Shown here: piece by piece, positions 8,105-17,668 of the stretch | Layout: each line of letters starts with the position of its first letter | Numbering within the stretch: position 1 is the first letter of the stretch | Origin: an uncultured Eubacteriales bacterium | Lineage (GTDB): Bacteria > Bacillota > Clostridia > Christensenellales > Aristaeellaceae | Assembly (NCBI GenBank): GCA_900315315.1 | Contig: OMYT01000007.1 | Span: 31,731-95,730, forward strand | Reading direction: 5' to 3' | Length of the DNA: 64,000 nt | Notes under the pieces: generated by a model | Database searches by the model: none | What the model saw: only the letters and a program-made list of their open reading frames with translations | Told to the model about the DNA's origin: nothing | Program-made: the position numbers and the translations under genes

Positions 8105-9361
8105 ATGGCGATGCGGAACGTCACGGGAGCCAGATGCACAATCTGCGGAAAAGTCAGCCCCGCCGGACCGGAAACGACCGTCTGCCCGCACTGCGGCGGG
8201 ATCCTGGATATCGAGTACGACTACGACTATATCCGTTCCTGCTTCCGGAAGCATCCGCTTCAGGAGCGGAGCGATCCGACCATGTGGCGCTATCTGGAAC
8301 TATTACCGGTAGAAGGCCCGGGAACCCGGCCGAAGCTGCGTGTGGGCGGTTCCCCCCTGTACAAGGCAGATGCTTTGGGAAAAGAACTGGGCATCCGGGA
8401 ACTGTGGATCAAGGACGACGGGCAGAACCCTACCGCGTCACTGAAGGACAGGGCTTCCGCCATGGCTGTCGTCAAGGCATGTGAGGCAGGGAAAACAACC
8501 ATTGCCTGTTCGTCCACGGGAAATGCCGCCAGCTCCCTGGCGGGAAACGCGGCTGCCGCGGGGCTTTCCACCTTCATCTTTGTGCCGTCCAGGGCTCCCA
8601 AGGGCAAGGTGGCGCAGCTGATGATGTTCGGCGCTACGGTCATTCTGGTGGAGGGAAGCTATGAAGACACCTTCCGGATCTCCGCGGAGGCGATCGAACG
8701 GTGGGACTGGTACAACCGCAACGCTGCCATCAATCCGTACCTGATGGAGGGAAAGAAAACGGTCTCCCTGGAGATCGCTGAACAGCTTTCATTCAAGATG
8801 CCGGACTATGTGGCGGTCTCCGTCGGCGACGGCTGTACCATCGGCGGAGTCTGGAAGGGATTCAAGGATCTATATCAGGCGGGCCTGATTGACAGGCTGC
8901 CGCGCATCATCAGCGTACAGGCTTCCGGCTGCTGCCCCATCAATACGGCGGCTGCCGCGGGGACCATGGAGTGGGTTCCCCAGGAAGAAAATACGCTGGC
9001 GGATTCCATCGCGGTGGGCGTGCCCCGGAATCCCGTCAAGGCGCTGCGCGCCATCAGCGAGTCCAATGGCGTAACGGTGAACGTCAGCGATGAAGAGATC
9101 ATGGCGGCTATGCGCCTGCTGGGCAAACATGCCGGGGTATTTGCGGAACCGGCCGGAGCGGCCGGTACAGCGGGCGTTAAAAAGGCCGTGGAGACAGGGC
9201 TGATTGAACGGAATGCGTCCGTCGTGAGCATCGTCACCGGAAACGGGCTGAAGGATGTGAACAACGCGATCCGCGCTGCCGGCGAACCCATGAGCATCCG
9301 GCCGGAGATGGATGCGCTTCTGGAGGCTTTTGCCGCGAAAGGCGTGAACCTGCCGGAATAA
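8105..9361 (+). CDS. Threonine synthase-like PLP enzyme
   Basis: A 418-residue fold-type II PLP protein resembling threonine synthase. A zinc-ribbon-like N-terminus (CTICGK at 11-14 and CPHCGG at 27-30) precedes NPTASLKDRASAM, where Lys114 should bind PLP, and STGNAASSLAGNAA, the asparagine/glycine loop. The C-terminus has VTGNGLKD, typical of the ThrC branch. RBS GGGAGGAA lies 5 nt before the ATG. No hom or thrB neighbours are present, and the gene lies between another PLP enzyme and ssnA. It is therefore more likely a beta-eliminase or lyase recruited to purine fermentation than a biosynthetic threonine synthase; this functional reading is inference. Confidence 0.8.
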   Translation: MAMRNVTGARCTICGKVSPAGPETTVCPHCGGILDIEYDYDYIRSCFRKHPLQERSDPTMWRYLELLPVEGPGTRPKLRVGGSPLYKADALGKELGIRELWIKDDGQNPTASLKDRASAMAVVKACEAGKTTIACSSTGNAASSLAGNAAAAGLSTFIFVPSRAPKGKVAQLMMFGATVILVEGSYEDTFRISAEAIERWDWYNRNAAINPYLMEGKKTVSLEIAEQLSFKMPDYVAVSVGDGCTIGGVWKGFKDLYQAGLIDRLPRIISVQASGCCPINTAAAAGTMEWVPQEENTLADSIAVGVPRNPVKALRAISESNGVTVNVSDEEIMAAMRLLGKHAGVFAEPAGAAGTAGVKKAVETGLIERNASVVSIVTGNGLKDVNNAIRAAGEPMSIRPEMDALLEAFAAKGVNLPE

Positions 9362-9408
9362 CAGAAATAACGAAATAACCGGAGCGGTTGCAGAAAAGGG
9401 GTATGGAT

Positions 9409-10749
9409 ATGATGCTGATCGGAAACGGACAGGTGATTACCCGGGATCCGGAGAGACCTTACCTGAAGAACGGTGCGGTGGTGACAGAAGGCGCACAGAT
9501 TGTTGCCGTGGGTGACGAGGCCGCGCTGAAAAAGCAATATCCGGACGCACAGTTTGTGGATGCGGCGGGCGGGGTCATTATGCCCGGCCTGATCAATGCC
9601 CATACGCATATCTATTCCGGGCTGGCCAGAGGGCTGGCGATCGATGGAAACAATCCCACCAACTTCCTGGAGATCCTGGAAGGCATGTGGTGGAACATCG
9701 ACCGTCATCTGACACTGGACGGAACCCGGGCTTCCGCCTATGCGACTATCCTGGACTGCATCCGCAACGGCGTGACAACGATCTTCGATCATCATGCCAG
9801 CTTTTGCGAGATTCCGGGATCATTGTTTGCGATCCGGGATGCGGCGAAGGAACTGGGGATCCGCGCATGCCTGTGCTACGAGGTGTCCGAGCGGGACGGC
9901 GAGGAAAAGACCTTGCAGGGTATTCAGGAAAACGAAGACTTTGCCGTCTGGGCGAAGGAGGCCGATGATCCTATGATCAAGGCCATGTTCGGCGGGCATG
10001 CCCTGTTCACGATCTCCGACAAGACCTTCGAGAAGATGGTGGAAGCCAACAACGGGATGACCGGCTTCCATATCCATGTGGCGGAGGGCATGAACGACGT
10101 ATACGACAGCCTCCGGAACTACGGGTGCCGCCCGGTGAACCGGCTGCTGTACAACGGGATCCTGGGCGAGCGGACGCTGCTGGGCCACTGCATCCATGTG
10201 AGTCCCGCAGAGATGGATATCATCAGGGAAACCGGGACAATGGTGGTCAACAATCCGGAATCCAACATGGGGAACGCCGTGGGCTGCGCGCCGGTGCTGC
10301 AGATGATGAAGAAGGGAATCACGGTGGGCATGGGTACGGACGCCTATACCCACGACATGCTGGAAAGCATGAAGGTGTTCCTGATCATCCAGCGGCATAA
10401 CGCGGCGCTTCCGAACGTGGCCTGGGGTGAGGACGTGACGATGCAGTTTGTGAATAACCGCATCATTGCCGAGAAGTACTTCGGCGTGCCTGTCGGCATC
10501 CTGAAGGAAGGCGCGGCGGCGGACGTGATCGTGATGGACTACAAGCCCTTCACTCCGTTTGACGATACGAACATCGACGGGCATATGCTGTTCGGGATGA
10601 ACGGGCGGAACTGCCGTACGACGATCATTAACGGACGGCTGCTGTATAAAGACAGGGAGTTTGTTGATATTGACGAGGAGAAGATCAATAACTGGACGAT
10701 GGAGCAGAGTAAAAAACTCTGGGGTGAGTTGAATCACAGAGTATATTGA
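9409..10749 (+). CDS. ssnA: SsnA-type amidohydrolase
   Basis: SsnA is a metal-dependent amidohydrolase found with YgfK, YgeY, YgeW and XdhD in purine/urate-degrading clusters; its precise reaction is not settled. The protein has PGLINAHTHIYSGLARGL with the HxH metal ligands, FHIHVAEG and GHCIHVS with further histidines, and MGTDAYTHDMLE with the metal aspartate. About 446 residues is the family size. ATG at 9409 is preferred because AGAAAAGGGG ends 7 nt before it; ATG at 9403 and TTG at 9388 are in frame. It follows the ThrC-like gene by under 50 bp and precedes ygfK, with element E2 between. Confidence 0.9.
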   Translation: MMLIGNGQVITRDPERPYLKNGAVVTEGAQIVAVGDEAALKKQYPDAQFVDAAGGVIMPGLINAHTHIYSGLARGLAIDGNNPTNFLEILEGMWWNIDRHLTLDGTRASAYATILDCIRNGVTTIFDHHASFCEIPGSLFAIRDAAKELGIRACLCYEVSERDGEEKTLQGIQENEDFAVWAKEADDPMIKAMFGGHALFTISDKTFEKMVEANNGMTGFHIHVAEGMNDVYDSLRNYGCRPVNRLLYNGILGERTLLGHCIHVSPAEMDIIRETGTMVVNNPESNMGNAVGCAPVLQMMKKGITVGMGTDAYTHDMLESMKVFLIIQRHNAALPNVAWGEDVTMQFVNNRIIAEKYFGVPVGILKEGAAADVIVMDYKPFTPFDDTNIDGHMLFGMNGRNCRTTIINGRLLYKDREFVDIDEEKINNWTMEQSKKLWGELNHRVY

Positions 10750-10809
10750 GGATTTCGCGCCTGCTGGCGCGACCAAAGGGCTTTCCGATCGCCCTTTGGA
10801 AACCTTCGG
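10750..10809 (+). repeat. CTTCGG element E2 (modules A+B)
   Basis: Module A pairs CGCGCC with GGCGCG around TGCT. Module B pairs CCAAAGGGC with GCCCTTTGG around TTTCCGATC. The tail is CCTTCGG. It begins directly after the ssnA stop codon. The AAA/TTT pairs replace those of other copies, so the stem is conserved as structure. Confidence 0.82.
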
Positions 10810-10851
10810 ACACCGAGGGGAAGAAGAGGCTTTGCTAATCAGGAGGGCAAT

Positions 10852-13830
10852 ATGAGCGATGTTATGCGGCCCATGAGCTTTGGGCATCTGATGAACTGGG
10901 TTTTGGAGGAATATTCGAAGAGCGGAAGCATCTTCGGGGTGTTCAGTCCGGTGAAGCACAGTGACGGGCAGGCTCTGCCGATCTTTGAGGAGAAGATCGA
11001 AGCGCCATTCGGTCCGGCAGCCGGGCCGAATACGCAGCTGGCGCAGAACATCATCGCGGCCTATGCGGCCGGCGCCCGTTTCTTCGAACTGAAGACGGTA
11101 CAGGTGATGGACGGCCCGGAGCTGGCAGCCTGCATCAACAAACCCTGTATTACGGCGGGGGACGAGTGCTACAACTGCGAATGGTCCACGGAGTTGTATG
11201 TGCCCGAAGCGTATGCAGAGTATGTCAAAGCCTGGGTAGCCTGCAAGCTGCTGGCGAAAGAATACGGATTGGGAGATCCGGATGCCTTCGTGTTTAACAT
11301 GTCGGTCGGGTATGATCTGGCCGGGATCAAAAGCGAGAAGATCAATGCCTTTATTGACGGCCTGATCGAGGCGAAGGACACAGATGCCTTCCGGGAGTGC
11401 ATTGAATGGGCCAAAGCTAATATCGGGCGATTCAAAAATGTCGATGAGGCCTATGTGTGGGGCATCAGCTCCCGGATTTCGAGTTCCATCACGGAGTCCA
11501 CGCTTCACGGCTGTCCTCCGGATGAAATCGAGCGGATCGCTACCTACCTGATCACGGAAAAACATCTGAACACCTATATCAAACTGAACCCGACGCTGCT
11601 GGGGTATGAATTTGCCCGGGAACGGCTGGACAGCCTGGGGTTTGACTATGTGTGCTTTGACGACCGGCACTTCCGGGAAGATTTGCAGTGGAAAGACGCG
11701 GTGCCGATGCTGGAGCGGCTGACGGCGCTGGCGAAAGAAAAGGGCCTGGAATTCGGCGTCAAGCTGACGAATACCTTCCCGGTGGACGTGAAAGCCGGCG
11801 AACTGCCCAGCGAGGAAATGTATATGGCCGGACGGGCACTGTTTCCGCTGACGATCCACCTGGCGGCAAAGATCAGCGAGACCTTTGGCGGGAAACTGCG
11901 TATATCTTATTCAGGCGGCGCTGATGTCCACAACGTGGCGGACCTGTTCAAGGCGGGAATCTGGCCTATTACCATGGCGACAACGATCCTGAAACCGGGC
12001 GGATATCAGCGACTGACGCAGATTGCAGAGAGCCTGGCGGATTGCGGAAGCGAACCTTTTCGGGGCGTGAATGTGGAAGCGGTGAAAGCTCTGGATGAAG
12101 GTGTGACAGCAGCCGGGTTGTACCGGAAGCCGGTCAAACCGCTGCCGGAGAGAAAGACCGGCCGGACGCTTCCGCTCTTCGACTGTTTCTCTGCTCCGTG
12201 CAGGGAAGGATGCCCCATCGGGCAGGATATCCCGGCTTATTTGCAGGCGATGCTGGAAAATGATCCGGAAAAGGCGACACGCATTATTATGGACCGGAAT
12301 CCGCTGCCGCATATCACGGGAACCATCTGCCCCCATCACTGCGCGGACAAGTGCATGCGCAACTACTATGAGGAGAGCCTGCTGATCCGGCAGACAAAAC
12401 TGAAAGCAATTTCGGGCGGATTCGATCGGGTTTTCCCGACCCTTCAGCCGGCGGAAAAGAAGACCGACAGGAAGACCGCAGTAATCGGCGCGGGACCCGC
12501 GGGCCTTGCGGCAGCTATGTTCCTGAGCAGAGCGGGATACCCGGTGACTGTGTTCGAGCGGAAGGAACGTCCCGGCGGCGTGGTTGCCCATGTGATTCCG
12601 GAATTCCGGATTTCAACTGAGGCGATCGAAAAGGATGTTGCTATCTGCAAGGCTTTCGGCGCGGAAATTGTGTGCGGACGGGAGATCAAATCCATTGAGG
12701 AACTGAAGGCGGAAGGCTACAGCAACGTGATTGTTGCCGTCGGCGCATGGAAACACAAGGAAAGTCCGCTGGAGGAGGGCGAATGCCTGGACGCGCTGGA
12801 TTTTCTGGAGCAGATCAAGAAGGATCCGTCCTCGATTGAAGTCGGAAAAGACGTCGTTGTGCTGGGCGGCGGCAATACGGCCATGGATGTGGCCCGGGCG
12901 GCTAAACGGCTTCCGGGAGAACGGAATGTACGCCTGGTCTATCGCCGGACAAAGCGCTATATGCCGGCGGATGAGGAAGAACTGGAAATGGCGGTCGAGG
13001 ATGGCGTGGAGTTCATGGAACTCATGGCTCCCGAACGGCTGCAGGACGGGCAGATGATCTGCCATGCGATGGAACTTGGCGCGCCGGATGAGAGCGGCAG
13101 GCGCTCGCCGGTCGATACGGGTAAAATCCTGAAGATACCGGCGGATACAGTGATTGCCGCCGTGGGCGAGCAAGTGGATACCGCGCTGTTTGAGGCTGCA
13201 GGCTGCGAAATCAACGCGAAGGGACGGCCGGTCACGGATAAGGGAATGAAGACCGGCGTGGAAGGCGTTTACGCGATTGGTGACGCGCGCAGGGGAGCGG
13301 CTACGGTAGTTGAGGCAATCGCAGACGCGATGGCCGCGGCGGAAGATATCTGCGGTGCATCGAACCTCCCCGAGCCCCCTTCGGCTGATGAAGCGTTGTA
13401 TCTCTACAAGAAGGGACAGGTAGCGAAGGACGCGGCGGAGCTTCCGGACTGGCGCTGTCTGGGATGTCCGACGGTCTGCGAAGTTTGTGCGGACGTATGT
13501 CCGAACCGTGCGAATGTTGCGATCCATGTACCGGGAAAATGCCAGGCGCAGATTATCCATGTGGACGGGATGTGCAACGAATGTGGAAACTGTGCCGTGT
13601 TCTGCCCGTACACCGGCAGGCCGTACCGGGTGAAGTTCACGCTGTTCTGGACCGAGGAAGATTTCGCGGACAGCTCAAATGAAGGCTTCCTGATGGTCGG
13701 GGAGGACAGCGTCAAAATACGACTGGACGGACAGGAGCAGACGGTGAAGATCGATGAACTGGACAAGGTGTCAGCAGAAGCGGCTGCAGTGATCCGGACA
13801 GTGATTCAGGAGTATGGTTATTTAATATAA
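10852..13830 (+). CDS. ygfK: YgfK, multidomain Fe-S flavoprotein of the selenium/purine cluster
   Basis: YgfK was named a putative selenate reductase subunit but is now tied to anaerobic urate/purine breakdown. The 992-residue protein has an N-terminal dihydroorotate-dehydrogenase-like barrel (about 1-430, with ESTLHGCPPDEIE), then the cysteine-rich Fe-S domain of dihydropyrimidine dehydrogenase (CFSAPCREGCPIGQD and CPHHCADKC, about 440-510). A two-dinucleotide flavoprotein domain follows (VIGAGPAGLAAAM near 545 and VVLGGGNTAMDVA near 670). The C-terminal ferredoxin region has CPTVCEVCADVCPNR and CNECGNCAVFCP. It likely transfers electrons from NAD(P)H to reduce a purine-derived ring. RBS AGGAGG precedes the ATG; ygeY follows 36 bp later. 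Confidence 0.93.
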   Translation: MSDVMRPMSFGHLMNWVLEEYSKSGSIFGVFSPVKHSDGQALPIFEEKIEAPFGPAAGPNTQLAQNIIAAYAAGARFFELKTVQVMDGPELAACINKPCITAGDECYNCEWSTELYVPEAYAEYVKAWVACKLLAKEYGLGDPDAFVFNMSVGYDLAGIKSEKINAFIDGLIEAKDTDAFRECIEWAKANIGRFKNVDEAYVWGISSRISSSITESTLHGCPPDEIERIATYLITEKHLNTYIKLNPTLLGYEFARERLDSLGFDYVCFDDRHFREDLQWKDAVPMLERLTALAKEKGLEFGVKLTNTFPVDVKAGELPSEEMYMAGRALFPLTIHLAAKISETFGGKLRISYSGGADVHNVADLFKAGIWPITMATTILKPGGYQRLTQIAESLADCGSEPFRGVNVEAVKALDEGVTAAGLYRKPVKPLPERKTGRTLPLFDCFSAPCREGCPIGQDIPAYLQAMLENDPEKATRIIMDRNPLPHITGTICPHHCADKCMRNYYEESLLIRQTKLKAISGGFDRVFPTLQPAEKKTDRKTAVIGAGPAGLAAAMFLSRAGYPVTVFERKERPGGVVAHVIPEFRISTEAIEKDVAICKAFGAEIVCGREIKSIEELKAEGYSNVIVAVGAWKHKESPLEEGECLDALDFLEQIKKDPSSIEVGKDVVVLGGGNTAMDVARAAKRLPGERNVRLVYRRTKRYMPADEEELEMAVEDGVEFMELMAPERLQDGQMICHAMELGAPDESGRRSPVDTGKILKIPADTVIAAVGEQVDTALFEAAGCEINAKGRPVTDKGMKTGVEGVYAIGDARRGAATVVEAIADAMAAAEDICGASNLPEPPSADEALYLYKKGQVAKDAAELPDWRCLGCPTVCEVCADVCPNRANVAIHVPGKCQAQIIHVDGMCNECGNCAVFCPYTGRPYRVKFTLFWTEEDFADSSNEGFLMVGEDSVKIRLDGQEQTVKIDELDKVSAEAAAVIRTVIQEYGYLI

Positions 13831-13866
13831 AATATTGGATTTCAGCATAAGGAAGGAGCAGTTGAA

Positions 13867-15246
13867 ATGGCATTGGATTATGAGGCGATCAAAAAAGCGG
13901 CTGAAGGGTATAAGGCAGACATGGTCTGCTTTCTGCGGGCGATGATCTCCCATCCCAGCGAAAGCTGCGAGGAGAAGGAAGTCGTGGCCTGCATCAAGGC
14001 GGAGATGGAAAAGCTCGGCTATGACAAGGTGGAGGTGGACGGCCTCGGCAACGTCATCGGCTGGATTGGGGAGGGCGAGAAGATCATCGCGATTGATTCC
14101 CATATCGACACCGTCGGCATCGGCAACCGGGAGAACTGGACGGCGGATCCCTATGAGGGATATGAGACGGACGAGATCATCTACGGCCGGGGCGGATCTG
14201 ACCAGGAAGGCGGCATGGCCAGCGCGGTCTACAGCGGGAAGATCATGAAGGATCTGGGGCTGATCCCCGCAGGGTATAAGCTGATGATCGTCGGGTCCGT
14301 GCAGGAAGAGGACTGCGACGGCATGTGCTGGCAGTACATCGTGAACAAGGACGGAATCCGTCCCGAGTTTGTGATTTCCACAGAGCCTACGGACGGCGGT
14401 ATCTACCGCGGACATCGCGGCAGGATGGAGATTCGCGTGGATGTTCATGGCGTTTCCTGCCACGGCAGCGCTCCGGAGCGCGGAGACAACGCGATTTACA
14501 AGATGGCTGACATCCTGCAGGAGATCCGCCAGCTGAACAACAACGGCTGCTCGGAGAGTACCGCGATTAAGGGCCTGGTGAAGATGCTTGATCCCAAGTA
14601 CAACCCGGAGCATTATGAGGATGCCCGTTTCCTGGGACGCGGCACCTGCACGGTTTCCCAGATCTACTTTACGTCCCCCAGCCGCTGCGCGGTGGCTGAC
14701 TCCTGCTCCATCTCCGTGGACCGCCGGATGACGGCCGGGGAGACCTGGGAGAGCTGCCTGCGGGAGATCCGGGATCTGCCGGCTGTGAAGAAGTATGGCG
14801 AGGACGTTCAGGTATCCATGTATATGTATGACCGGCCTTCCTGGACCGGTGAAGTGTATGAGACGGAAGCTTATTTCCCGACCTGGATCAACCGGGAAAG
14901 CGCAGCGCACGTCAAGGCGCTGGTGGACGCACATAAGGCGATGTTCGGCGAGGAACGCATCGGTGCGCCCAGCGCGATGAGCACCCGGGAGGGAAGGCCG
15001 CTGACCGACAAGTGGACCTTCTCCACCAACGGCGTGGCAATCCAGGGACGGTACGGAATCCCGTGCGTAGGGTTCGGGCCCGGTGCGGAGAGTCAGGCGC
15101 ATGCGCCGAACGAAATTACCTGGAAGCAGGATCTGGTGACCTGCGCGGCAATGTACACGGCGGCGATCAATCTGTATCCGGAAGAGGAACAGACGGGAGA
15201 TGTGACGCAGTTCCGGGCGGGAAAGACGAATAATGATATTAAGTGA
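13867..15246 (+). CDS. ygeY: YgeY-type M20 metallohydrolase
   Basis: A 459-residue M20-family metal hydrolase of the selenium-metabolism-linked YgeY group. Two-metal-centre residues are visible in DSHIDTVG (His/Asp near residue 80), [10 protein letters not shown] (bridging Asp) and [11 protein letters not shown] (catalytic Glu pair), with a dimerisation domain insert ([14 protein letters not shown]). It probably cleaves an amide or carbamoyl bond in a ring-opened purine intermediate; the exact substrate is inference. RBS AAGGAG precedes the ATG at 13867. It is followed by ygeW, whose start lies within 15 bp, so the two are co-translated. Confidence 0.92.
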   Translation: MALDYEAIKKAAEGYKADMVCFLRAMISHPSESCEEKEVVACIKAEMEKLGYDKVEVDGLGNVIGWIGEGEKIIAIDSHIDTVGIGNRENWTADPYEGYETDEIIYGRGGSDQEGGMASAVYSGKIMKDLGLIPAGYKLMIVGSVQEEDCDGMCWQYIVNKDGIRPEFVISTEPTDGGIYRGHRGRMEIRVDVHGVSCHGSAPERGDNAIYKMADILQEIRQLNNNGCSESTAIKGLVKMLDPKYNPEHYEDARFLGRGTCTVSQIYFTSPSRCAVADSCSISVDRRMTAGETWESCLREIRDLPAVKKYGEDVQVSMYMYDRPSWTGEVYETEAYFPTWINRESAAHVKALVDAHKAMFGEERIGAPSAMSTREGRPLTDKWTFSTNGVAIQGRYGIPCVGFGPGAESQAHAPNEITWKQDLVTCAAMYTAAINLYPEEEQTGDVTQFRAGKTNNDIK

Positions 15247-15258
15247 GGAGAAATGAGA

Positions 15259-16455
15259 ATGGGTAATAAGATGCAAAGCTATATTGAACGGTTGAACAAG
15301 CTGGATTTCAGCAAGATGTATGAAGGGGACTTTTTCCTGACATGGGAAAAGACCGATGAGGAACTGGCTGCTGTTTTCGCGGTGGCGGATGCGCTGCGCA
15401 CGCTGCGGGAGAACAACATTTCCACGAAGATCTTCGATTCCGGGCTGGGGATTTCCCTGTTCCGGGACAATTCCACGCGGACCCGGTTCTCGTTTGCTTC
15501 CGCATGCAACCTGCTGGGTCTGGAGGTGCAGGACCTGGACGAAGGCAAGAGCCAGATTGCTCACGGGGAGACTGTCCGGGAGACAGCGAACATGATCTCC
15601 TTCATGGCGGACGTCATCGGCATCCGGGATGATATGTATATCGGCAAGGGAAACACATACATGCATAACGTGGTCAACGCGGTGACGGAGGGCCATCAGC
15701 AGGGCGTGCTGGAACAGAAACCCACGCTGGTCAACCTGCAGTGCGACATTGACCATCCGACCCAATGCATGGCAGATCTGCTGCACGTGATCCATGAGTT
15801 CGGCGGAGTGGAGAACCTGAAGGGCAAAAAGGTCGCTATGTCCTGGGCATATTCCCCCAGCTACGGGAAGCCGCTGTCTGTTCCCCAGGGTGTGATCGGC
15901 CTGTTCACCCGCTTCGGGATGGATATTGTACTGGCTCACCCGGAAGGATATGAAATCATGCCGGAGGTGGAGGAGGTTGCAAAGGCCAACGCTGCAAAGA
16001 CCGGCGGAAGCTTCAGCAAGACCCATTCCATGGCCGACGCATTCAAGGATGCGGATATTGTCTATCCCAAGAGCTGGGCACCGTTTGCCGCGATGGAGAA
16101 GCGTACGAACCTGTACGGCGAAGGTGATTTCGACGGTATCAAAGCCCTGGAGAAGGAACTGCTGGCACAGAATGCGGAGCATAAGGACTGGTGCTGCACG
16201 GAAGAACTGATGGCCACAACCCGGGGCGGAAAGGCGCTGTATCTGCATTGCCTGCCGGCTGATATCAACGATGTGAGCTGTGTGGACGGCGAAGTGGCGG
16301 CATCCGTGTTTGACCGGTACCGCACGCCGCTGTACAAGGAGGCCAGCTTTAAGCCATATATCATCGCGGCGATGATTTTCCTGGCGAAGGTGAAGAATCC
16401 GCAAGCGACCCTCAAAGCTCTTGAGGATCGCAGTGTCGCTCGCGTTAATGCATAA
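15259..16455 (+). CDS. ygeW: YgeW, knotted carbamoyltransferase
   Basis: YgeW belongs to the aspartate/ornithine carbamoyltransferase fold. In purine-degrading anaerobes it is thought to run phosphorolytically, giving carbamoyl phosphate for carbamate kinase. FRDNSTRTRFSFASA contains the carbamoyl-phosphate STRTR loop near residue 75, SQIAHGETVRETA is the YgeW signature region, and LYLHCLPADI holds the HCLP motif of the family. About 398 residues, as in other YgeW proteins. ATG at 15259 has GAGGAG 8 nt upstream; ATG at 15253 would be only 2 nt away. The partner carbamate kinase follows after element E3. Confidence 0.93.
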   Translation: MGNKMQSYIERLNKLDFSKMYEGDFFLTWEKTDEELAAVFAVADALRTLRENNISTKIFDSGLGISLFRDNSTRTRFSFASACNLLGLEVQDLDEGKSQIAHGETVRETANMISFMADVIGIRDDMYIGKGNTYMHNVVNAVTEGHQQGVLEQKPTLVNLQCDIDHPTQCMADLLHVIHEFGGVENLKGKKVAMSWAYSPSYGKPLSVPQGVIGLFTRFGMDIVLAHPEGYEIMPEVEEVAKANAAKTGGSFSKTHSMADAFKDADIVYPKSWAPFAAMEKRTNLYGEGDFDGIKALEKELLAQNAEHKDWCCTEELMATTRGGKALYLHCLPADINDVSCVDGEVAASVFDRYRTPLYKEASFKPYIIAAMIFLAKVKNPQATLKALEDRSVARVNA

Positions 16456-16472
16456 CGCACAATGCTTGACAA

Positions 16473-16526
16473 GGATTTCGCGCCTGCGGGCGCGACCAGG
16501 GCTTTCCGATCGCCCTGGACCTTCGG
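16473..16526 (+). repeat. CTTCGG element E3 (modules A+B)
   Basis: Module A pairs CGCGCC with GGCGCG around TGCG. Module B pairs CCAGGGC with GCCCTGG around TTTCCGATC. The tail is ACCTTCGG. It lies between ygeW and arcC. Confidence 0.82.
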
Positions 16527-16560
16527 CCGGCATGTGTTGAAGAAAACGAGTATAAGCTGA

Positions 16561-16594
16561 CCGGATTTTCACATCCGGCAGCTTCCTGCCTTTT
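16561..16594 (+). other. Two small hairpins in the arcC leader
   Basis: CCGGAT/ATCCGG with loop TTTCAC is followed by GGCAG/CTGCC with loop CTTC and then TTTT. The pair overlaps slightly and sits just upstream of the arcC ribosome-binding site, so it could be a weak attenuator. Evidence is structure only. Confidence 0.3.
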
Positions 16595-16606
16595 GGAGGC
16601 TTACAT

Positions 16607-17545
16607 ATGGGAAAGAGGATTGTCATTGCTTTGGGCGGGAATGCTCTGGGAAGCAATCTGCCGGAGCAGATGAAGGCTGTGAAGATCACGGCCAGGGCGA
16701 TTGTGGATTTGATTGAGGACGGCCATGAAGTCGTCATCTGTCACGGAAACGGACCGCAGGTCGGCATGATCCAGAACGCCATGGTGGAACTGACAAGGTC
16801 AGATCCGGAAAAGTATATCCCGTGTCCGCTGTCGGTCTGCGTGGCGATGAGCCAGGGCTATATCGGCTATGACCTGCAGAACGCCATGCGGGAGGAAATG
16901 TTGGACCGGGGTATCAGCAAAGGTGCGGCAACCGTGCTGACCCAGGTGGAAGTGGATCCGGAGGATCCGGCATTCCTGAACCCCACCAAGCCGATCGGCC
17001 CCTTCATGACGGAAGCGGAGGCCCGCGCACTGGAGAAGGACCGCGACTACCATGTAATGGAGGACGCCGGGCGAGGATGGCGCAGGGTGGTGGCCAGTCC
17101 CGAACCGAAGAGCATTATCGAGATCGATACCATCCGTTCCCTGGTGGAAACGGATCACATCGTCGTAGCCTGCGGCGGAGGCGGGATTCCTGTTTTCAGA
17201 ACTGAAGGGCATCATCTCAAGGGCGCCGCGGCTGTGATCGATAAGGACTTCGCAGCGGCAGTGCTGGCAAAACAGCTGGACGCGGATCTGCTGATTATCC
17301 TGACGGCGGTGGAAAAGGTATCGATCCACTTCGGCAAGCCTGACCAGCAGGATCTGGACAGGCTGACGGCAGAAGAGGTGAGAAAGTATATCGCGGACGG
17401 GGAGTTCGCTCCCGGATCCATGCTGCCGAAGGTGGAGGCGGCACTGTCCTTTGCGGAATCGGCACCGGGACGGGAAACGCTGATTACGCTGCTGGAGAAG
17501 GCAAGGGACGGGATTAACGGGAAAACGGGAACAATCATTGTTTAA
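16607..17545 (+). CDS. arcC: Carbamate kinase
   Basis: Carbamate kinase transfers phosphate from carbamoyl phosphate to ADP, giving ATP, ammonia and CO2; here it is the energy-yielding step of purine fermentation. The 312-residue protein has IVIALGGNALG at the N-terminus, ICHGNGPQVGMI (substrate binding near residue 50), VVASPEPKSIIE, VVACGGGGIPV and AVIDKDFAAAVLA, all standard for ArcC. RBS GGAGG lies 8 nt before the ATG. It follows ygeW, the expected producer of carbamoyl phosphate. The stop codon lies inside a double palindrome (17530-17562). Confidence 0.95.
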   Translation: MGKRIVIALGGNALGSNLPEQMKAVKITARAIVDLIEDGHEVVICHGNGPQVGMIQNAMVELTRSDPEKYIPCPLSVCVAMSQGYIGYDLQNAMREEMLDRGISKGAATVLTQVEVDPEDPAFLNPTKPIGPFMTEAEARALEKDRDYHVMEDAGRGWRRVVASPEPKSIIEIDTIRSLVETDHIVVACGGGGIPVFRTEGHHLKGAAAVIDKDFAAAVLAKQLDADLLIILTAVEKVSIHFGKPDQQDLDRLTAEEVRKYIADGEFAPGSMLPKVEAALSFAESAPGRETLITLLEKARDGINGKTGTIIV

Positions 17546-17562
17546 AAATAACAATGATTGTT
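17530..17562. repeat. Double palindrome at the arcC stop codon
   Basis: AACAATCATTGTT and AACAATGATTGTT are separated by TAAAAAT. Each 13-mer is itself a palindrome about its centre and the two are exact reverse complements, so the region can form one long hairpin or present two identical half-sites. The arcC stop TAA is in the spacer. The hairpin is not followed by a clean T-run. Confidence 0.6.
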
Positions 17563-17574
17563 CATAAAGACAAA

Positions 17575-17628
17575 GGATTTCGCGTCTGCGGACGCGACCA
17601 GGGCTTTCCGAGTGCCCTGGACCTTCGG
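17575..17628 (+). repeat. CTTCGG element E4 (modules A+B)
   Basis: Module A pairs CGCGTC with GACGCG around TGCG, a third stem sequence that keeps pairing. Module B pairs CCAGGGC with GCCCTGG around TTTCCGAGT. The tail is ACCTTCGG. It lies between arcC and xdhD. Confidence 0.82.
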
Positions 17629-17668
17629 ACGCAATGAGGTTGTTGAAGATTTTCGATGGAGGGAATGA

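Noticed and set aside
8105-9361. Housekeeping threonine synthase
   Set aside because: Sequence is ThrC-like, but there are no hom or thrB neighbours and the gene is embedded in the purine cluster, so a plain thrC label was not applied.
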